This document shows positions 42,968 to 51,147 of a DNA stretch of 64,000 nucleotides, piece by piece. The position numbers and the translations under genes were made by a program. Every line of letters begins with the position of its first letter. Position 1 is the stretch's first letter. The notes beneath the pieces are model-generated. The model was given only the letters and a program-made list of their open reading frames with translations, was not told where the DNA came from and made no database searches. Origin of the DNA: Streptomyces sp. NBC_00193 (GTDB lineage Bacteria; Actinomycetota; Actinomycetes; Streptomycetales; Streptomycetaceae); the NCBI RefSeq assembly GCF_026342735.1, contig NZ_JAPEMM010000001.1, positions 1,364,001 to 1,428,000 on the forward strand, in the 5' to 3' direction.

Positions 42968-45148
42968 CTGACTACGTTCCGAGACCTCGGGATCTTTCCC
43001 GAGACGGCCGAAGCCCTTGAGGCCGTCGGCATTGTGTCCCCCTTCCCGATCCAGGAGATGACCCTCCCCGTCGCCATGTCCGGCACGGACGTCATCGGCC
43101 AGGCCAAGACCGGTACCGGCAAGACGCTCGGTTTCGGCCTCCCCCTGCTGGAGCGCGTCGTCGTCCCCGCGGACGTCGAGGCCGGCCGTTCCACGCCGGA
43201 TCAGCTCACCGACGCCCCGCAGGCCCTCGTGGTGGTTCCGACCCGCGAGCTCTGCACCCAGGTCACCAACGACCTCCTCACCGCGGGCAAGGTCCGCAAC
43301 GTCCGCGTCCTCGCCATATACGGCGGCCGCGCGTACGAGCCGCAGGTCGAGGCGCTCAAGAAGGGCGTCGACGTCATCGTCGGCACCCCGGGCCGCCTGC
43401 TCGACCTGGCCGGACAGAAGAAGCTCGACCTCTCCAAGGTCAAGGCCCTCGTCCTGGACGAGGCCGACGAAATGCTCGACCTGGGCTTCCTGCCCGACGT
43501 CGAGAGGATCATGAGCTACCTGCCGGCCAAGCGTCAGACGATGCTGTTCTCGGCGACCATGCCGGGTGCGGTCATCGGACTGGCCCGCCGGTACATGACG
43601 CAGCCGACGCACATCCGCGCCGTCTCCGAGGACGGTGAGGGCGCGACCGTCGCCAACACCACGCAGCACGTCTTCCGTGCGCACAACATGGACAAGCCGG
43701 AGCTCGTCTCCCGCATCCTGCAGGCCGAAGGCCGCGGGCTCGCCATGATCTTCTGCCGCACCAAGCGCACCGCGGCCGACATCGCCGAGCAGCTGGAGAA
43801 GCGCGGCTTCGCGTCCGGCGCCGTCCACGGCGACCTGGGCCAGGGCGCCCGCGAGCAGGCGCTGCGCGCCTTCCGCAACGGCAAGGTCGACGTGCTGGTC
43901 TGCACCGACGTCGCCGCGCGCGGTATCGATGTCGAGGGTGTCACCCACGTCATCAACTACCAGACGCCCGAGGACGAGAAGACCTTCCTGCACCGCGTGG
44001 GCCGCACCGGCCGCGCGGGCAAGAAGGGCATCGCCGTCACCCTGGTCGACTGGGACGACATCCCGCGCTGGCAGCTGATCAACAAGGCGCTGGAGCTGGA
44101 CTTCCACGACCCGGTGGAGACGTACTCCACGTCCCCGCACCTGTACGAGCAGATGAACATCCCGGCCGGCACCAAGGGCGTCCTGCCGCGCGCCGAGCGC
44201 ACGCGGGCCGGCCTGAAGGCCGAGAACCTGGAAGACCTGGGCGAGACCGGCGGCCGCGGTGGCCGTGGCGGCCGCGACGGTGGCCGTGACAGCGGTCGTG
44301 ACGGTGGCCGTGACCGTGGACGCGATGCCGGCCGCGACAGTGGACGTGACGGTGGCCGCAGTGCCGCCGCCCCGGTCGCCGAGGAGCGTCCCGCCCGTGC
44401 CCCGCGCCAGCGCCGCCGCACCCGTGGCGGCTCGGACCAGGGCGCCGAGCTCCTGACCCCGGTGACCACCGAGGCCACCCCGGTCGCCGCGGCCGCCCCG
44501 GCGGTCCAGGCTCCGGCGGTCCAGGCCGCTGCGGTCCAGGCCCCGGAGGCTCCGGCCGCCGACGAGGCGCGCAAGCCGCGCCGTCGCCGGACCCGGTCGG
44601 CCGCCCCGGCCGCCACCTTCGTCGCCCCCGCGACGAAGCTGGAGCCCCTGGCCCCGTTCGTCAGGGAGCCGGAGCCGGACTTCCAGATCGCCCCGCCGGT
44701 CGAGCCGGTCCGGGAGCGCCGCACCAGCGCCGCCCGCACCAGCGCCCCGCGTGTCCGTGCCCCCCGCAAGGCAGCGGCCGCTCCGGCCGCCGCCCCGGTG
44801 GCCGAGGTCGTCGCCCAGGCCGCCGTGGTCGAGGCTCCGGCCGCTCCGGTCGCCGCCGCTGTCGCGGTGGCGGTCGCCGAGGAGGCTCCGGTCAAGCCGA
44901 AGCGCACGCGGACCCGCAAGGTCGCAGCTGCCGCTCCGGCCGCCGAGGTCGTCGCCGAGGCCGCCGCTCCGGTGGCGGAGGAGGCTCCGGTCAAGCCGAA
45001 GCGCACCCGCACCCGCAAGGTTGCCGCCGCCGCCCCGGAGGCTCCGGCCGCCGAGGCCGCTGCTCCGACCGCCGAGGAGGCTCCGGTCAAGCCGAAGCGC
45101 ACGCGGACCCGCAAGGCCGTCGCCGCGGTGGAGACCCCGGAGGCGTAA
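42968..45148 (+). CDS. DEAD-box RNA helicase (RhlE/CsdA type) with repeat-rich tail
   Basis: This 726-residue protein has Q-motif FPIQE, Walker A AKTGTGKT (46-53), VLDEADEM, FSATMP and HRVGRTGRAG. The ~300-residue tail has an RG-rich stretch (GGRGGRGGRDGGRDSG type), then Ala/Pro/Lys repeats in which EEAPVKPKRTRTRK recurs three times, resembling histone-H1-like RNA/DNA-binding tails. The conserved N-terminus (TTFRDLGIFPETAEALEAV) begins immediately after CTG at 42968, which has AGAAGAGG seven bases upstream. No ATG/GTG/TTG lies there, so CTG is the likely start; the upstream GTG at 42866 would add unrelated residues. Confidence 0.9.
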   Translation: MTTFRDLGIFPETAEALEAVGIVSPFPIQEMTLPVAMSGTDVIGQAKTGTGKTLGFGLPLLERVVVPADVEAGRSTPDQLTDAPQALVVVPTRELCTQVTNDLLTAGKVRNVRVLAIYGGRAYEPQVEALKKGVDVIVGTPGRLLDLAGQKKLDLSKVKALVLDEADEMLDLGFLPDVERIMSYLPAKRQTMLFSATMPGAVIGLARRYMTQPTHIRAVSEDGEGATVANTTQHVFRAHNMDKPELVSRILQAEGRGLAMIFCRTKRTAADIAEQLEKRGFASGAVHGDLGQGAREQALRAFRNGKVDVLVCTDVAARGIDVEGVTHVINYQTPEDEKTFLHRVGRTGRAGKKGIAVTLVDWDDIPRWQLINKALELDFHDPVETYSTSPHLYEQMNIPAGTKGVLPRAERTRAGLKAENLEDLGETGGRGGRGGRDGGRDSGRDGGRDRGRDAGRDSGRDGGRSAAAPVAEERPARAPRQRRRTRGGSDQGAELLTPVTTEATPVAAAAPAVQAPAVQAAAVQAPEAPAADEARKPRRRRTRSAAPAATFVAPATKLEPLAPFVREPEPDFQIAPPVEPVRERRTSAARTSAPRVRAPRKAAAAPAAAPVAEVVAQAAVVEAPAAPVAAAVAVAVAEEAPVKPKRTRTRKVAAAAPAAEVVAEAAAPVAEEAPVKPKRTRTRKVAAAAPEAPAAEAAAPTAEEAPVKPKRTRTRKAVAAVETPEA

Positions 45149-45154
45149 CGCCCT

Positions 45155-45198
45155 GCCGATGGCCCCGGTCCCCTTTCGAGGGGGCCGGGGCCATCGGC
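45155..45198. terminator. Terminator after the helicase gene
   Basis: Long arms (about 19 bases, GCCGATGGCCCCGGTCCCC and its complement) flank a TTTCG loop. Confidence 0.8.
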
Positions 45199-45241
45199 GT
45201 ACCCGGGCCGCGCGGAGCTCCCGTACGGGCGTACGGGCCGG

Positions 45242-45247
45242 TAACCT
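45242..45247 (+). promoter_or_regulatory. -10 box of a leaderless promoter
   Basis: TAACCT lies six bases before the ATG at 45254; no RBS is present. Confidence 0.55.
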
Positions 45248-45253
45248 CGGGCC

Positions 45254-46132
45254 ATGAGCAAGCCCCCGACCCTCACGCTCCCGCCCGCGGCCCGTGCGTA
45301 CCGCCTGGCCACGGCCCGCGGCGAGTTCGCCGTGCACGAGGCCGTGCCCGCGGGGCCGGCCCGCGGCATCGCCCTGCTGGTGCCCGGCTACACCGGCAGC
45401 AAGGAGGACTTCATCGGCCTCCTCGGGCCGCTGGCCGGCGCCGGGTACCGGGTGGTCGCCGTCGACGGCCGCGGCCAGCACGAGAGCGGCGGCCCGCGCA
45501 CGCAGGCCCCGTACGCCCTGTCGGAACTGGCCCGGGACGTCCTCGCGCAGACCGCCGCCCTGGGCGCGGCCGGTCCGGTGCACCTGCTGGGGCATTCGCT
45601 GGGCGGGCTGATCGTCCGGGCGGCCGTGGTCCGCGATCCGGCCCCGTACGCCAGCCTCACGCTGCTGAGCAGCGGCCCGGGCGCGGTCTGCGCGGACCAG
45701 CAGGGCCGTACGAAGCTCCTGGTCTCGGCGCTGGAGGCGATGGGCGACGACATGCCGGGCATCTGGGCGGCCATGCGGGCCATGGATCCGCGCGACGCTC
45801 CCGCGGAGGAGCCGGCCCTCGCGGACTTCCTGCGCGCCCGCTGGCTGGGGACCGTCCCCGAGCAGCTGATGGTCACCGGCCGGGCGCTGATCGAGGAGCC
45901 GGACCGGATCGACGAGCTCGCCGCCGCGGCGCCCGGACTGGCGAAACTGGTGCTGTCCGGGGAGTCGGACCCGGTGTGGCCGGTGTCGGAGATGGACGCG
46001 ATGGCGCACCGGCTGGGCGCGGCGCGGGTGGTGATCCCGGGGACCGAACACTCTCCGAACGCGGAGGACCCGGCGGCCACGGCGGCGGCGCTGGAGGCGT
46101 TCTGGAAGGCCTTCGAGGAGTCCTCCGAATAG
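45254..46132 (+). CDS. Alpha/beta hydrolase
   Basis: This 292-residue cytoplasmic hydrolase has LVPGYTGSKEDF (oxyanion), nucleophile LLGHSLGGL, the acid in SGESDPVWP and His in IPGTEHSPN. The substrate is unknown. It is a monocistronic leaderless gene. Confidence 0.88.
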   Translation: MSKPPTLTLPPAARAYRLATARGEFAVHEAVPAGPARGIALLVPGYTGSKEDFIGLLGPLAGAGYRVVAVDGRGQHESGGPRTQAPYALSELARDVLAQTAALGAAGPVHLLGHSLGGLIVRAAVVRDPAPYASLTLLSSGPGAVCADQQGRTKLLVSALEAMGDDMPGIWAAMRAMDPRDAPAEEPALADFLRARWLGTVPEQLMVTGRALIEEPDRIDELAAAAPGLAKLVLSGESDPVWPVSEMDAMAHRLGAARVVIPGTEHSPNAEDPAATAAALEAFWKAFEESSE

Positions 46133-46202
46133 CCCTGCGAGGGGCCTCTGACGTCTCCGGCCCTCGTTAGTAGTTAGACAAGGAAAAAATTTCCTTAGCG
46201 TA

Positions 46203-46229
46203 GGGAATGTTTGCGGCTTACACTTCGTT
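46203..46229 (+). promoter_or_regulatory. Sigma-R promoter before the 50-residue protein
   Basis: GGGAAT (46203-46208), 18 bases, then GTT (46227-46229) match the sigma-R consensus. Upstream lies an AT-rich inverted repeat AAGGAAA-N3-TTTCCTT (46180-46196), unusual in this genome, which may bind a second regulator. Confidence 0.75.
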
Positions 46230-46270
46230 AACCCTGTGCAAGGAGAAACACTGACGAAGGGAGAAGCCCC

Positions 46271-46423
46271 ATGCGCTTCGAGATTCTGCGCCTGGACGAC
46301 GTCGACGGATCTGCCGTGGACAGCACCGTCGTGGACGCGGCCTCCGTCAACCGGATCGTGCAGCAGGCCGCGGCCGTCGGCCAGCGCATCCTGATCCGAC
46401 CGGCTGAGACCGTGTCCAACTGA
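46271..46423 (+). CDS. 50-residue conserved-looking protein, sigma-R controlled
   Basis: ATG at 46271 follows GAAGGGAGAAG and encodes 50 residues beginning MRFEILRLDDVDGSAVDS and ending IRPAETVSN, with codon use typical of the genome. There are no cysteines or TM segments. I recognise no family. It stands alone between a sigma-R promoter and a terminator, so it is probably a small thiol-stress protein. Confidence 0.72.
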   Translation: MRFEILRLDDVDGSAVDSTVVDAASVNRIVQQAAAVGQRILIRPAETVSN

Positions 46424-46441
46424 CCGCGTCCACCTATTCGC

Positions 46442-46479
46442 CGAACGCCCCCGCACCGGTCCCGGTGCGGGGGCGTTCG
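46442..46479. terminator. Bidirectional terminator hairpin
   Basis: Eighteen-base perfect arms (46442-46459 and 46462-46479) with a two-base loop lie between the small protein gene and the convergent marC-like gene. Confidence 0.85.
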
Positions 46480-46497
46480 CATGCGCGGCGGGCGGCG

Positions 46498-47103
46498 CTA
46501 CGAGCTCTCGATCACCTGGAGCACACCGTTGATGATCTGCTGGACCGCGATCGCGGACAGCATCATGCCCGCCAGGCGCGTCACGAGGACCACGCCGCCG
46601 TCCTTGATCACGCGGATGATGACGAGCGAGTAGCGCATCACCACCCACAGCACGACATGCATCGCGACGATCGCGGCCCACACCGAGAACTGGCCGGTGA
46701 CCCCGTCGGCCTTCTGCACGGCCAGGATCACCGAGACGATCGCGCCGGGCCCGGCGAGCAGCGGCATCCCGAGCGGGACGAGCGCGACGTTCACGTCCTT
46801 GGTCTGCTTCGGCTCGTCGGTCTTGCCGGTGAGCAGGTCGAGCGCGATGAGCAGGAGCAGCAGCCCGCCCGCGATCATCAGGGCCGGCACGGAGACGTGC
46901 AGGTAGTCGAGGATCTGCTGGCCGCAGAGACCGAAGACGGCGATGACGCCGAAGGCGACGCAGACGGCCTGCCAGGCCATGCGGCGCTGCACCTTGGCCG
47001 GGCGGCCGGAGGTCAGCGCGAGGAAGATGGGCGTGATCCCCGGGGGGTCCATAATCACAAAAAGGGTGAGAAAGAGGGATCCGAAGACGGCGAAATCGAG
47101 CAC
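46498..47103 (-). CDS. MarC-family integral membrane protein
   Basis: This 201-residue protein has six TM helices and the MarC motifs FLTLFVIMDPPGITPIFLAL and VPLGMPLLAGPGAI. The function of the family is unknown. GTG at 47103 is chosen because the first helix starts there; the frame extends to 47223 inside the PHP gene. It lies 67 bases after the PHP gene. Confidence 0.9.
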   Translation of the reverse strand: MLDFAVFGSLFLTLFVIMDPPGITPIFLALTSGRPAKVQRRMAWQAVCVAFGVIAVFGLCGQQILDYLHVSVPALMIAGGLLLLLIALDLLTGKTDEPKQTKDVNVALVPLGMPLLAGPGAIVSVILAVQKADGVTGQFSVWAAIVAMHVVLWVVMRYSLVIIRVIKDGGVVLVTRLAGMMLSAIAVQQIINGVLQVIESS

Positions 47104-47170
47104 AGTGATGCCTTGCAGGAGAGGGGTGTCACGAAAAAAGGGGGAAGGGCGGGAGGGACGGCGGCAGAGG

Positions 47171-48037
47171 TCAGCCGCGTACGCGTCCACCCGCGCCGGG
47201 AACCGGGAACGCCCCGGTGGCACGGCGGGTGATCTCGCCGTAGATCTCGGGGTCGGTCGTGTACTCCCCGAGGCGGCAGGTCTTGCGGCTGCCGTGGTAA
47301 TCGCTGGATCCGGTGGTCAGCAGACCGAGATCGGCGGCCAGGCCGCGCAGGCGCGCGCGGGTGGCCTCGTCGTGGTCCATGTGGTCGACCTCGATGCCGT
47401 CGAGGCCGGCCGACGCGAGAGCGGCTATCGCGCTCTCCGGCACGCAGGTGCCGCGCTTGACGGCGGCGGGGTGGGCGAAGACGGTGACCCCGCCGGCCGC
47501 CTTGACCAGGCGGATCGCGTCGAAGGGGTCGAGCTCGTGCTTCTCGGCGTACGCGCGGCCGCCGTCGGCGAGCCACTCCGCGGTGAACGCGTCCGACACG
47601 GTGCGCACGATGCCCAGCTCGACGAGCGCGGCGGCGATGTGCGGGCGGCCCACGGAGCCGTCACCGGCGATCCGGGCCACCTGCTCCCAGGTGATGTCCA
47701 CCCCGAGGCCCTGCAGCTTGCCGATCATGGCCTGCGCGCGCGGGATGCGGTCGTCGCGTACGAGCTCCCGCTCACGGTGGAGCTCGGGCTCCTCGGGGTC
47801 GAAGAGGTACGCCAGCATGTGCATGCCGATGCCGTCGAGCCGGCAGCTCAGCTCGGCGCCGGTCACCAGGGTCAGCCCCTGGGGCAGCGCGTCGATGGCC
47901 TCGCGGTATCCGGCGACGGTGTCGTGGTCGGTCAGCGCCACCACGTCCAGCCCCGCACCGGCAGCATTGCGCACCAGCTCCGCGGGGGTGTCCGTACCGT
48001 CCGAGGCCGTGGAGTGGGCGTGCAGATCGATGCGCAC
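47171..48037 (-). CDS. PHP-domain phosphatase (nucleoside-bisphosphate / RNase AM type)
   Basis: This 288-residue PHP phosphoesterase has metal ligands in DLHAHSTASDG, LTDHDTVAGY, GAELSC, VFAHPAA and GSSDYHG. Relatives hydrolyse 3',5'-nucleoside bisphosphates or trim RNA 5' ends. GTG at 48037 has GGAG seven to eight bases upstream. Confidence 0.9.
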   Translation of the reverse strand: MRIDLHAHSTASDGTDTPAELVRNAAGAGLDVVALTDHDTVAGYREAIDALPQGLTLVTGAELSCRLDGIGMHMLAYLFDPEEPELHRERELVRDDRIPRAQAMIGKLQGLGVDITWEQVARIAGDGSVGRPHIAAALVELGIVRTVSDAFTAEWLADGGRAYAEKHELDPFDAIRLVKAAGGVTVFAHPAAVKRGTCVPESAIAALASAGLDGIEVDHMDHDEATRARLRGLAADLGLLTTGSSDYHGSRKTCRLGEYTTDPEIYGEITRRATGAFPVPGAGGRVRG

Positions 48038-48253
48038 AGCCGAACTCCAGGGTTCACACGCGGACGGGGGACACTCCAGGATACCGTCCGCTTTTCCCGG
48101 TACGGGCCCCACCGGCCCGGCCGCGCCAGGAACCGCCGGACGCCCGCACCGCGTCTCAGCACCGGACGGACCCGCCAGGTCCGCCGGACGGAGTCCGGCG
48201 CAGCGCCGCGAAGCCGGTGAGGCCCGCCAGGGCCGAGCCGCGCGAGCGGCGCG

Positions 48254-48896
48254 TCAAGAGGACAAAATGCGGGGGCTCAGGGCGCCGCAGGGCAGCAGCT
48301 CCACCTCGGCTCCCGCGTCGCGCAGGTCGGTCAGGACCAGCTCGTCGTACATCAGCAGGCCCGACTGTTCCGGCCAGACGATCGCCCACAGCCACAGCCC
48401 GCGCGCCTCTCCGGCGAAGACGGCCCGGTCCTCGGGGACGCCGGTGACGTGCCAGAGCGGCGTCGGGCGACCGGCGGCGACCACCTTGGCGTGCGGCGGG
48501 GCGGAGACGTTCATGTAGCGGCCCGGGTCGGGGGCGTCGAGGCCGGCGAAGCGCGCCACCCAGGCCGACGCCCAGCTCCTCGGCGATCAGCAGCAGCTCG
48601 CCGATGCCGCCGAGCGGGCCGGGACCCGAGCAGGCCACGGCGGTGGCCCGGCCGCCGCTGCGGTCGTCACCGGCGGAGGCGATCCCGGTGAACAGCCAGC
48701 CGACGGGCAGCGGCCAGGGCATCCAGACCGGCACCTGCGCCCGGTTCACCACCACGCCCAGGCCTTCGACGCTCGGCGGGATCACGGGCTGCAGGGGATG
48801 GACCGTGCCGTGTATCGCGCACTGCCAGGAGTCAGCGAAAAGACCGGGCGCCCTGACCCGGCCACCACACTTCGGGCAACTCGGTTCGCCCCTCAT
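48254..48896 (-). pseudogene. DUF6758-type zinc-ribbon protein with a +1 frameshift
   Basis: The frame from ATG 48896 encodes MRGEPSCPKCGGRVRAPG (Cys pair) and continues well to EELGVGLG. It then loses family-like sequence, while an overlapping frame from about 48557 continues ARFAGLDAPDPGRYM to PCGALSPRILSS (stop 48254). Removing one base at about 48558 (T on the coding strand) restores LGARFAGLD across the join. The intact protein would be ~213 residues. This is either a real frameshift mutation or a sequencing error in a GC-rich tract. Confidence 0.8.
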
Positions 48897-48975
48897 AAGA
48901 AGCCACGCTCCTCCCCGCCGCGCGCCCCGTCAAGATGCGATCACCCGTCCGGGCGGCCGGGCGGCGGCCCGATGC

Positions 48976-49560
48976 TCAGTCCAGTGGGACTGCCGTACGC
49001 AGAGGGTCCCGCAGATCCGTGCCGCGCGCGAGCCAGCGTTCCTGCAGGGCGGCCGCCCCGTGGACCCGTTTCCACGCCGCCTCGTTCGCCGTCATCGGCA
49101 GGAGGGGGAAGAAGGAGACGGGGTCCATCGGGTCGTCCAGGACGAGGTCCTCGACCAGCCCGCCGGGCTCCGCGACGAGCACGGAGGTGAACGGGGCCCC
49201 CTCCCACAAGGGTTCGCCCACGTCCAGGGAGGCGCCGGGCGTCACGATGAGCCCTTCCACCTGGGGCGAGGCCGCCAGTACGGCCAGCGGCCGCAGCAGC
49301 CTGTCGGTGGGCGCGAGCCCGCCCCGTACGGTCAGCACGAGCTCCGCACGCGGGCCGCGGACCGGGTCGGATACCACCGCCGTGGGGTCGGTCATGGGCT
49401 GGGCGGACATGCCGAGGGTCGCGTACCGCACGAGGTCGCCCTCGGTGAAGCGGAGGACCTCGAAGCGGTCGGTGCCCAGGAAGGTGACGGCGGCGCGGGC
49501 GTCGGGTTCGCCGAGCGCGGCGCGCAGCCGGGCTTCCACAAGGGCCAGAATTTCTGCCAT
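48976..49560 (-). CDS. Suppressor-of-fused-domain protein
   Basis: This 194-residue protein matches the bacterial SUFU domain (VLRFTEGDLVRYATLGMS; RAELVLTVRG; FFPLLPMTANEAAWKR). Its function in bacteria is unclear; toxin immunity is one proposal, but no toxin is nearby. A leaderless promoter precedes the ATG at 49560. Confidence 0.85.
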   Translation of the reverse strand: MAEILALVEARLRAALGEPDARAAVTFLGTDRFEVLRFTEGDLVRYATLGMSAQPMTDPTAVVSDPVRGPRAELVLTVRGGLAPTDRLLRPLAVLAASPQVEGLIVTPGASLDVGEPLWEGAPFTSVLVAEPGGLVEDLVLDDPMDPVSFFPLLPMTANEAAWKRVHGAAALQERWLARGTDLRDPLRTAVPLD

Positions 49561-49566
49561 GGAGCG

Positions 49567-49572
49567 AGCATA
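49567..49572 (-). promoter_or_regulatory. -10 box of a leaderless promoter
   Basis: TATGCT on the minus strand lies six bases before the SUFU-domain ATG at 49560, without an RBS. Confidence 0.55.
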
Positions 49573-49976
49573 GAACTCGTATCAGCCGGGTAAAGAGCGG
49601 CTCTTGACCATCCGTCGGCTGATATCGTTGACCGCTGGTCGGGGACGCTCTCAGAAGAGAAGTTTCAGTGCCCCGGCGACAGGACGTCCCTTACGGGGGA
49701 CCGGCCGGAGGAGGTGGGGCTGCGGTGCATCGAAGTCGATCGCACAGTACGTGCGGTACCTCTCGCTCTTCCGCTTCGCCGGCGGGCGCGCCGCGCCCCC
49801 TTTGATCCGCGCGTCTTAAACCGACGCGTCGGATCGGTCGAAGAGCGACGGAAGCACTGTGTCCTCCCGTCCTGATCCTTCCGCCTGCCCGCCCGGACTG
49901 CCGACCGGGTGAGCGTGCCGTCCGGAAGGACCTCCCACCCGTACGGTCCGCAGCCGTGCGCGCGAAGGAGCCTGCC
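49573..49976 (+). promoter_or_regulatory. Long leader region of corA
   Basis: About 400 bases upstream of corA hold no gene I can support. There are several stems: CGCAC-AGTAC-GTGCG near 49741-49757, the perfect palindrome CCGACGCGTCGG (49821-49832), and GC-rich arms before the RBS. TTGACC occurs at about 49606 and again at 49629. I looked for an M-box Mg2+ riboswitch and could not match its core, so a Mg2+ sensor here is only a possibility. Confidence 0.4.
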
Positions 49977-51101
49977 ATGTCGATGCTGCCCTACCTCCGT
50001 GCCGCCGTCCGCCCCGCACTGCGCAGGTCCACGCCGGCGCAGCCGGGCTACGACACCACCCGCGACCCGTCCGCGAACAGCGCGGTGGTCGACTGCGCCG
50101 TCTACCGCGACGGGCGGCGCGCCGTGCGCGCGCAGGGAGCCTCCTGCCTGACGCCCCGTGAGGCGCTGCGCGAGGTCCGCGCGGACGGCGGATTCGCGTG
50201 GATCGGCCTGCACGAGCCGACCGAGGCCGAGTTCGCCGGGATCGCCGCCGTGTTCGGACTGCACCCGCTCGCGGTGGAGGACGCGGTGCACGCGCACCAG
50301 CGGCCGAAGCTGGAGCGCTACGACGACACCCTCTTCACCGTCTTCAAGACGATCCACTACGTCGAGCACGCCGAACTCACCTCCACCAGCGAGGTGGTGG
50401 AGACCGGCGAGGTGATGTGCTTCACCGGCCCCGACTTCGTCATCACCGTCCGGCACGGCGGCCACGGCTCCCTCAAGGGCCTGCGCCACCGCCTCCAGGA
50501 CGATCCGGCGCTCCTCGCCAAGGGCCCCTCGGCCGTCCTGCACGCCCTCGCCGACCACGTGGTCGACGGGTACATCGCCGTCGCCGCGGCCGTCCAGGAC
50601 GACATCGACGAGGTGGAGAGCGAGGTCTTCGCCGCCCCCGCCAAGGGCAGTGCGCGCGGCGGCGACGCGGGCCGCATCTACCAGCTCAAGCGCGAGGTGC
50701 TGGAGTTCAAGCGGGCCGTCTCCCCGCTGCTGCGCCCCATGGAGCTGCTCAGCGAGCGCCCGATGCGGCTGGTGGAGCCCGACATCCAGAAGTACTTCCG
50801 CGACGTCGCCGACCACCTGGCCCGCGTGCACGAGCAGGTCGTCGGCTTCGACGAGCTGCTGAACTCCATCCTCCAGGCCAACCTGGCGCAGGCGACCGTC
50901 GCGCAGAACGAGGACATGCGCAAGATCACCTCCTGGGCGGCGATCATCGCCGTGCCCACGATGATCTGCGGCGTGTACGGGATGAACTTCGAGCACATGC
51001 CGGAGCTCCAGTGGCGCTACGGCTATCCGATGGTGATGGCCACCATCGCCGGGACCTGTTTCACCATCCACCGGGCCCTGCGGCGCCACGGCTGGCTGTG
51101 A
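49977..51101 (+). CDS. corA: CorA-family magnesium/divalent cation transporter
   Basis: This 374-residue protein has a large cytoplasmic N-domain, a long coiled helix and two C-terminal TM helices, with the selectivity motif GMN at 335-337 (VYGMNFEHMPE). It is a homopentameric channel for Mg2+ or Co2+ uptake. ATG at 49977 follows GAAGGAG; the GTG at 49956 is less likely. Confidence 0.95.
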   Translation: MSMLPYLRAAVRPALRRSTPAQPGYDTTRDPSANSAVVDCAVYRDGRRAVRAQGASCLTPREALREVRADGGFAWIGLHEPTEAEFAGIAAVFGLHPLAVEDAVHAHQRPKLERYDDTLFTVFKTIHYVEHAELTSTSEVVETGEVMCFTGPDFVITVRHGGHGSLKGLRHRLQDDPALLAKGPSAVLHALADHVVDGYIAVAAAVQDDIDEVESEVFAAPAKGSARGGDAGRIYQLKREVLEFKRAVSPLLRPMELLSERPMRLVEPDIQKYFRDVADHLARVHEQVVGFDELLNSILQANLAQATVAQNEDMRKITSWAAIIAVPTMICGVYGMNFEHMPELQWRYGYPMVMATIAGTCFTIHRALRRHGWL

Positions 51102-51121
51102 GGGCGCTGGCTGTGAGGGCG
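51092..51121 (+). repeat. 15-bp tandem duplication across the corA stop codon
   Basis: CTGGCTGTGAGGGCG occurs twice head to tail, and its first half a third time at 51130. The first copy contains the Leu-stop end of corA. Confidence 0.8.
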
Positions 51122-51135
51122 CCGGGGGCGCTGGC

Positions 51136-51141
51136 TACCCT
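51136..51141 (+). promoter_or_regulatory. -10 box of a leaderless promoter
   Basis: TACCCT lies six bases before the ATG at 51148; no RBS is present. Confidence 0.5.
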
Positions 51142-51147
51142 GTGCGC

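Noticed and set aside
48976..49560. SUFU-domain protein as immunity protein of a polymorphic toxin
   Set aside because: No toxin, WXG100 or secretion gene is adjacent; the neighbours are ordinary metabolic and ion-transport genes.
49621..49800. Mg2+ M-box riboswitch before corA
   Set aside because: GAGGTGGGGCTGCGG only loosely resembles the M-box core, and the flanking conserved loops are absent; I kept it only as an unclassified leader.
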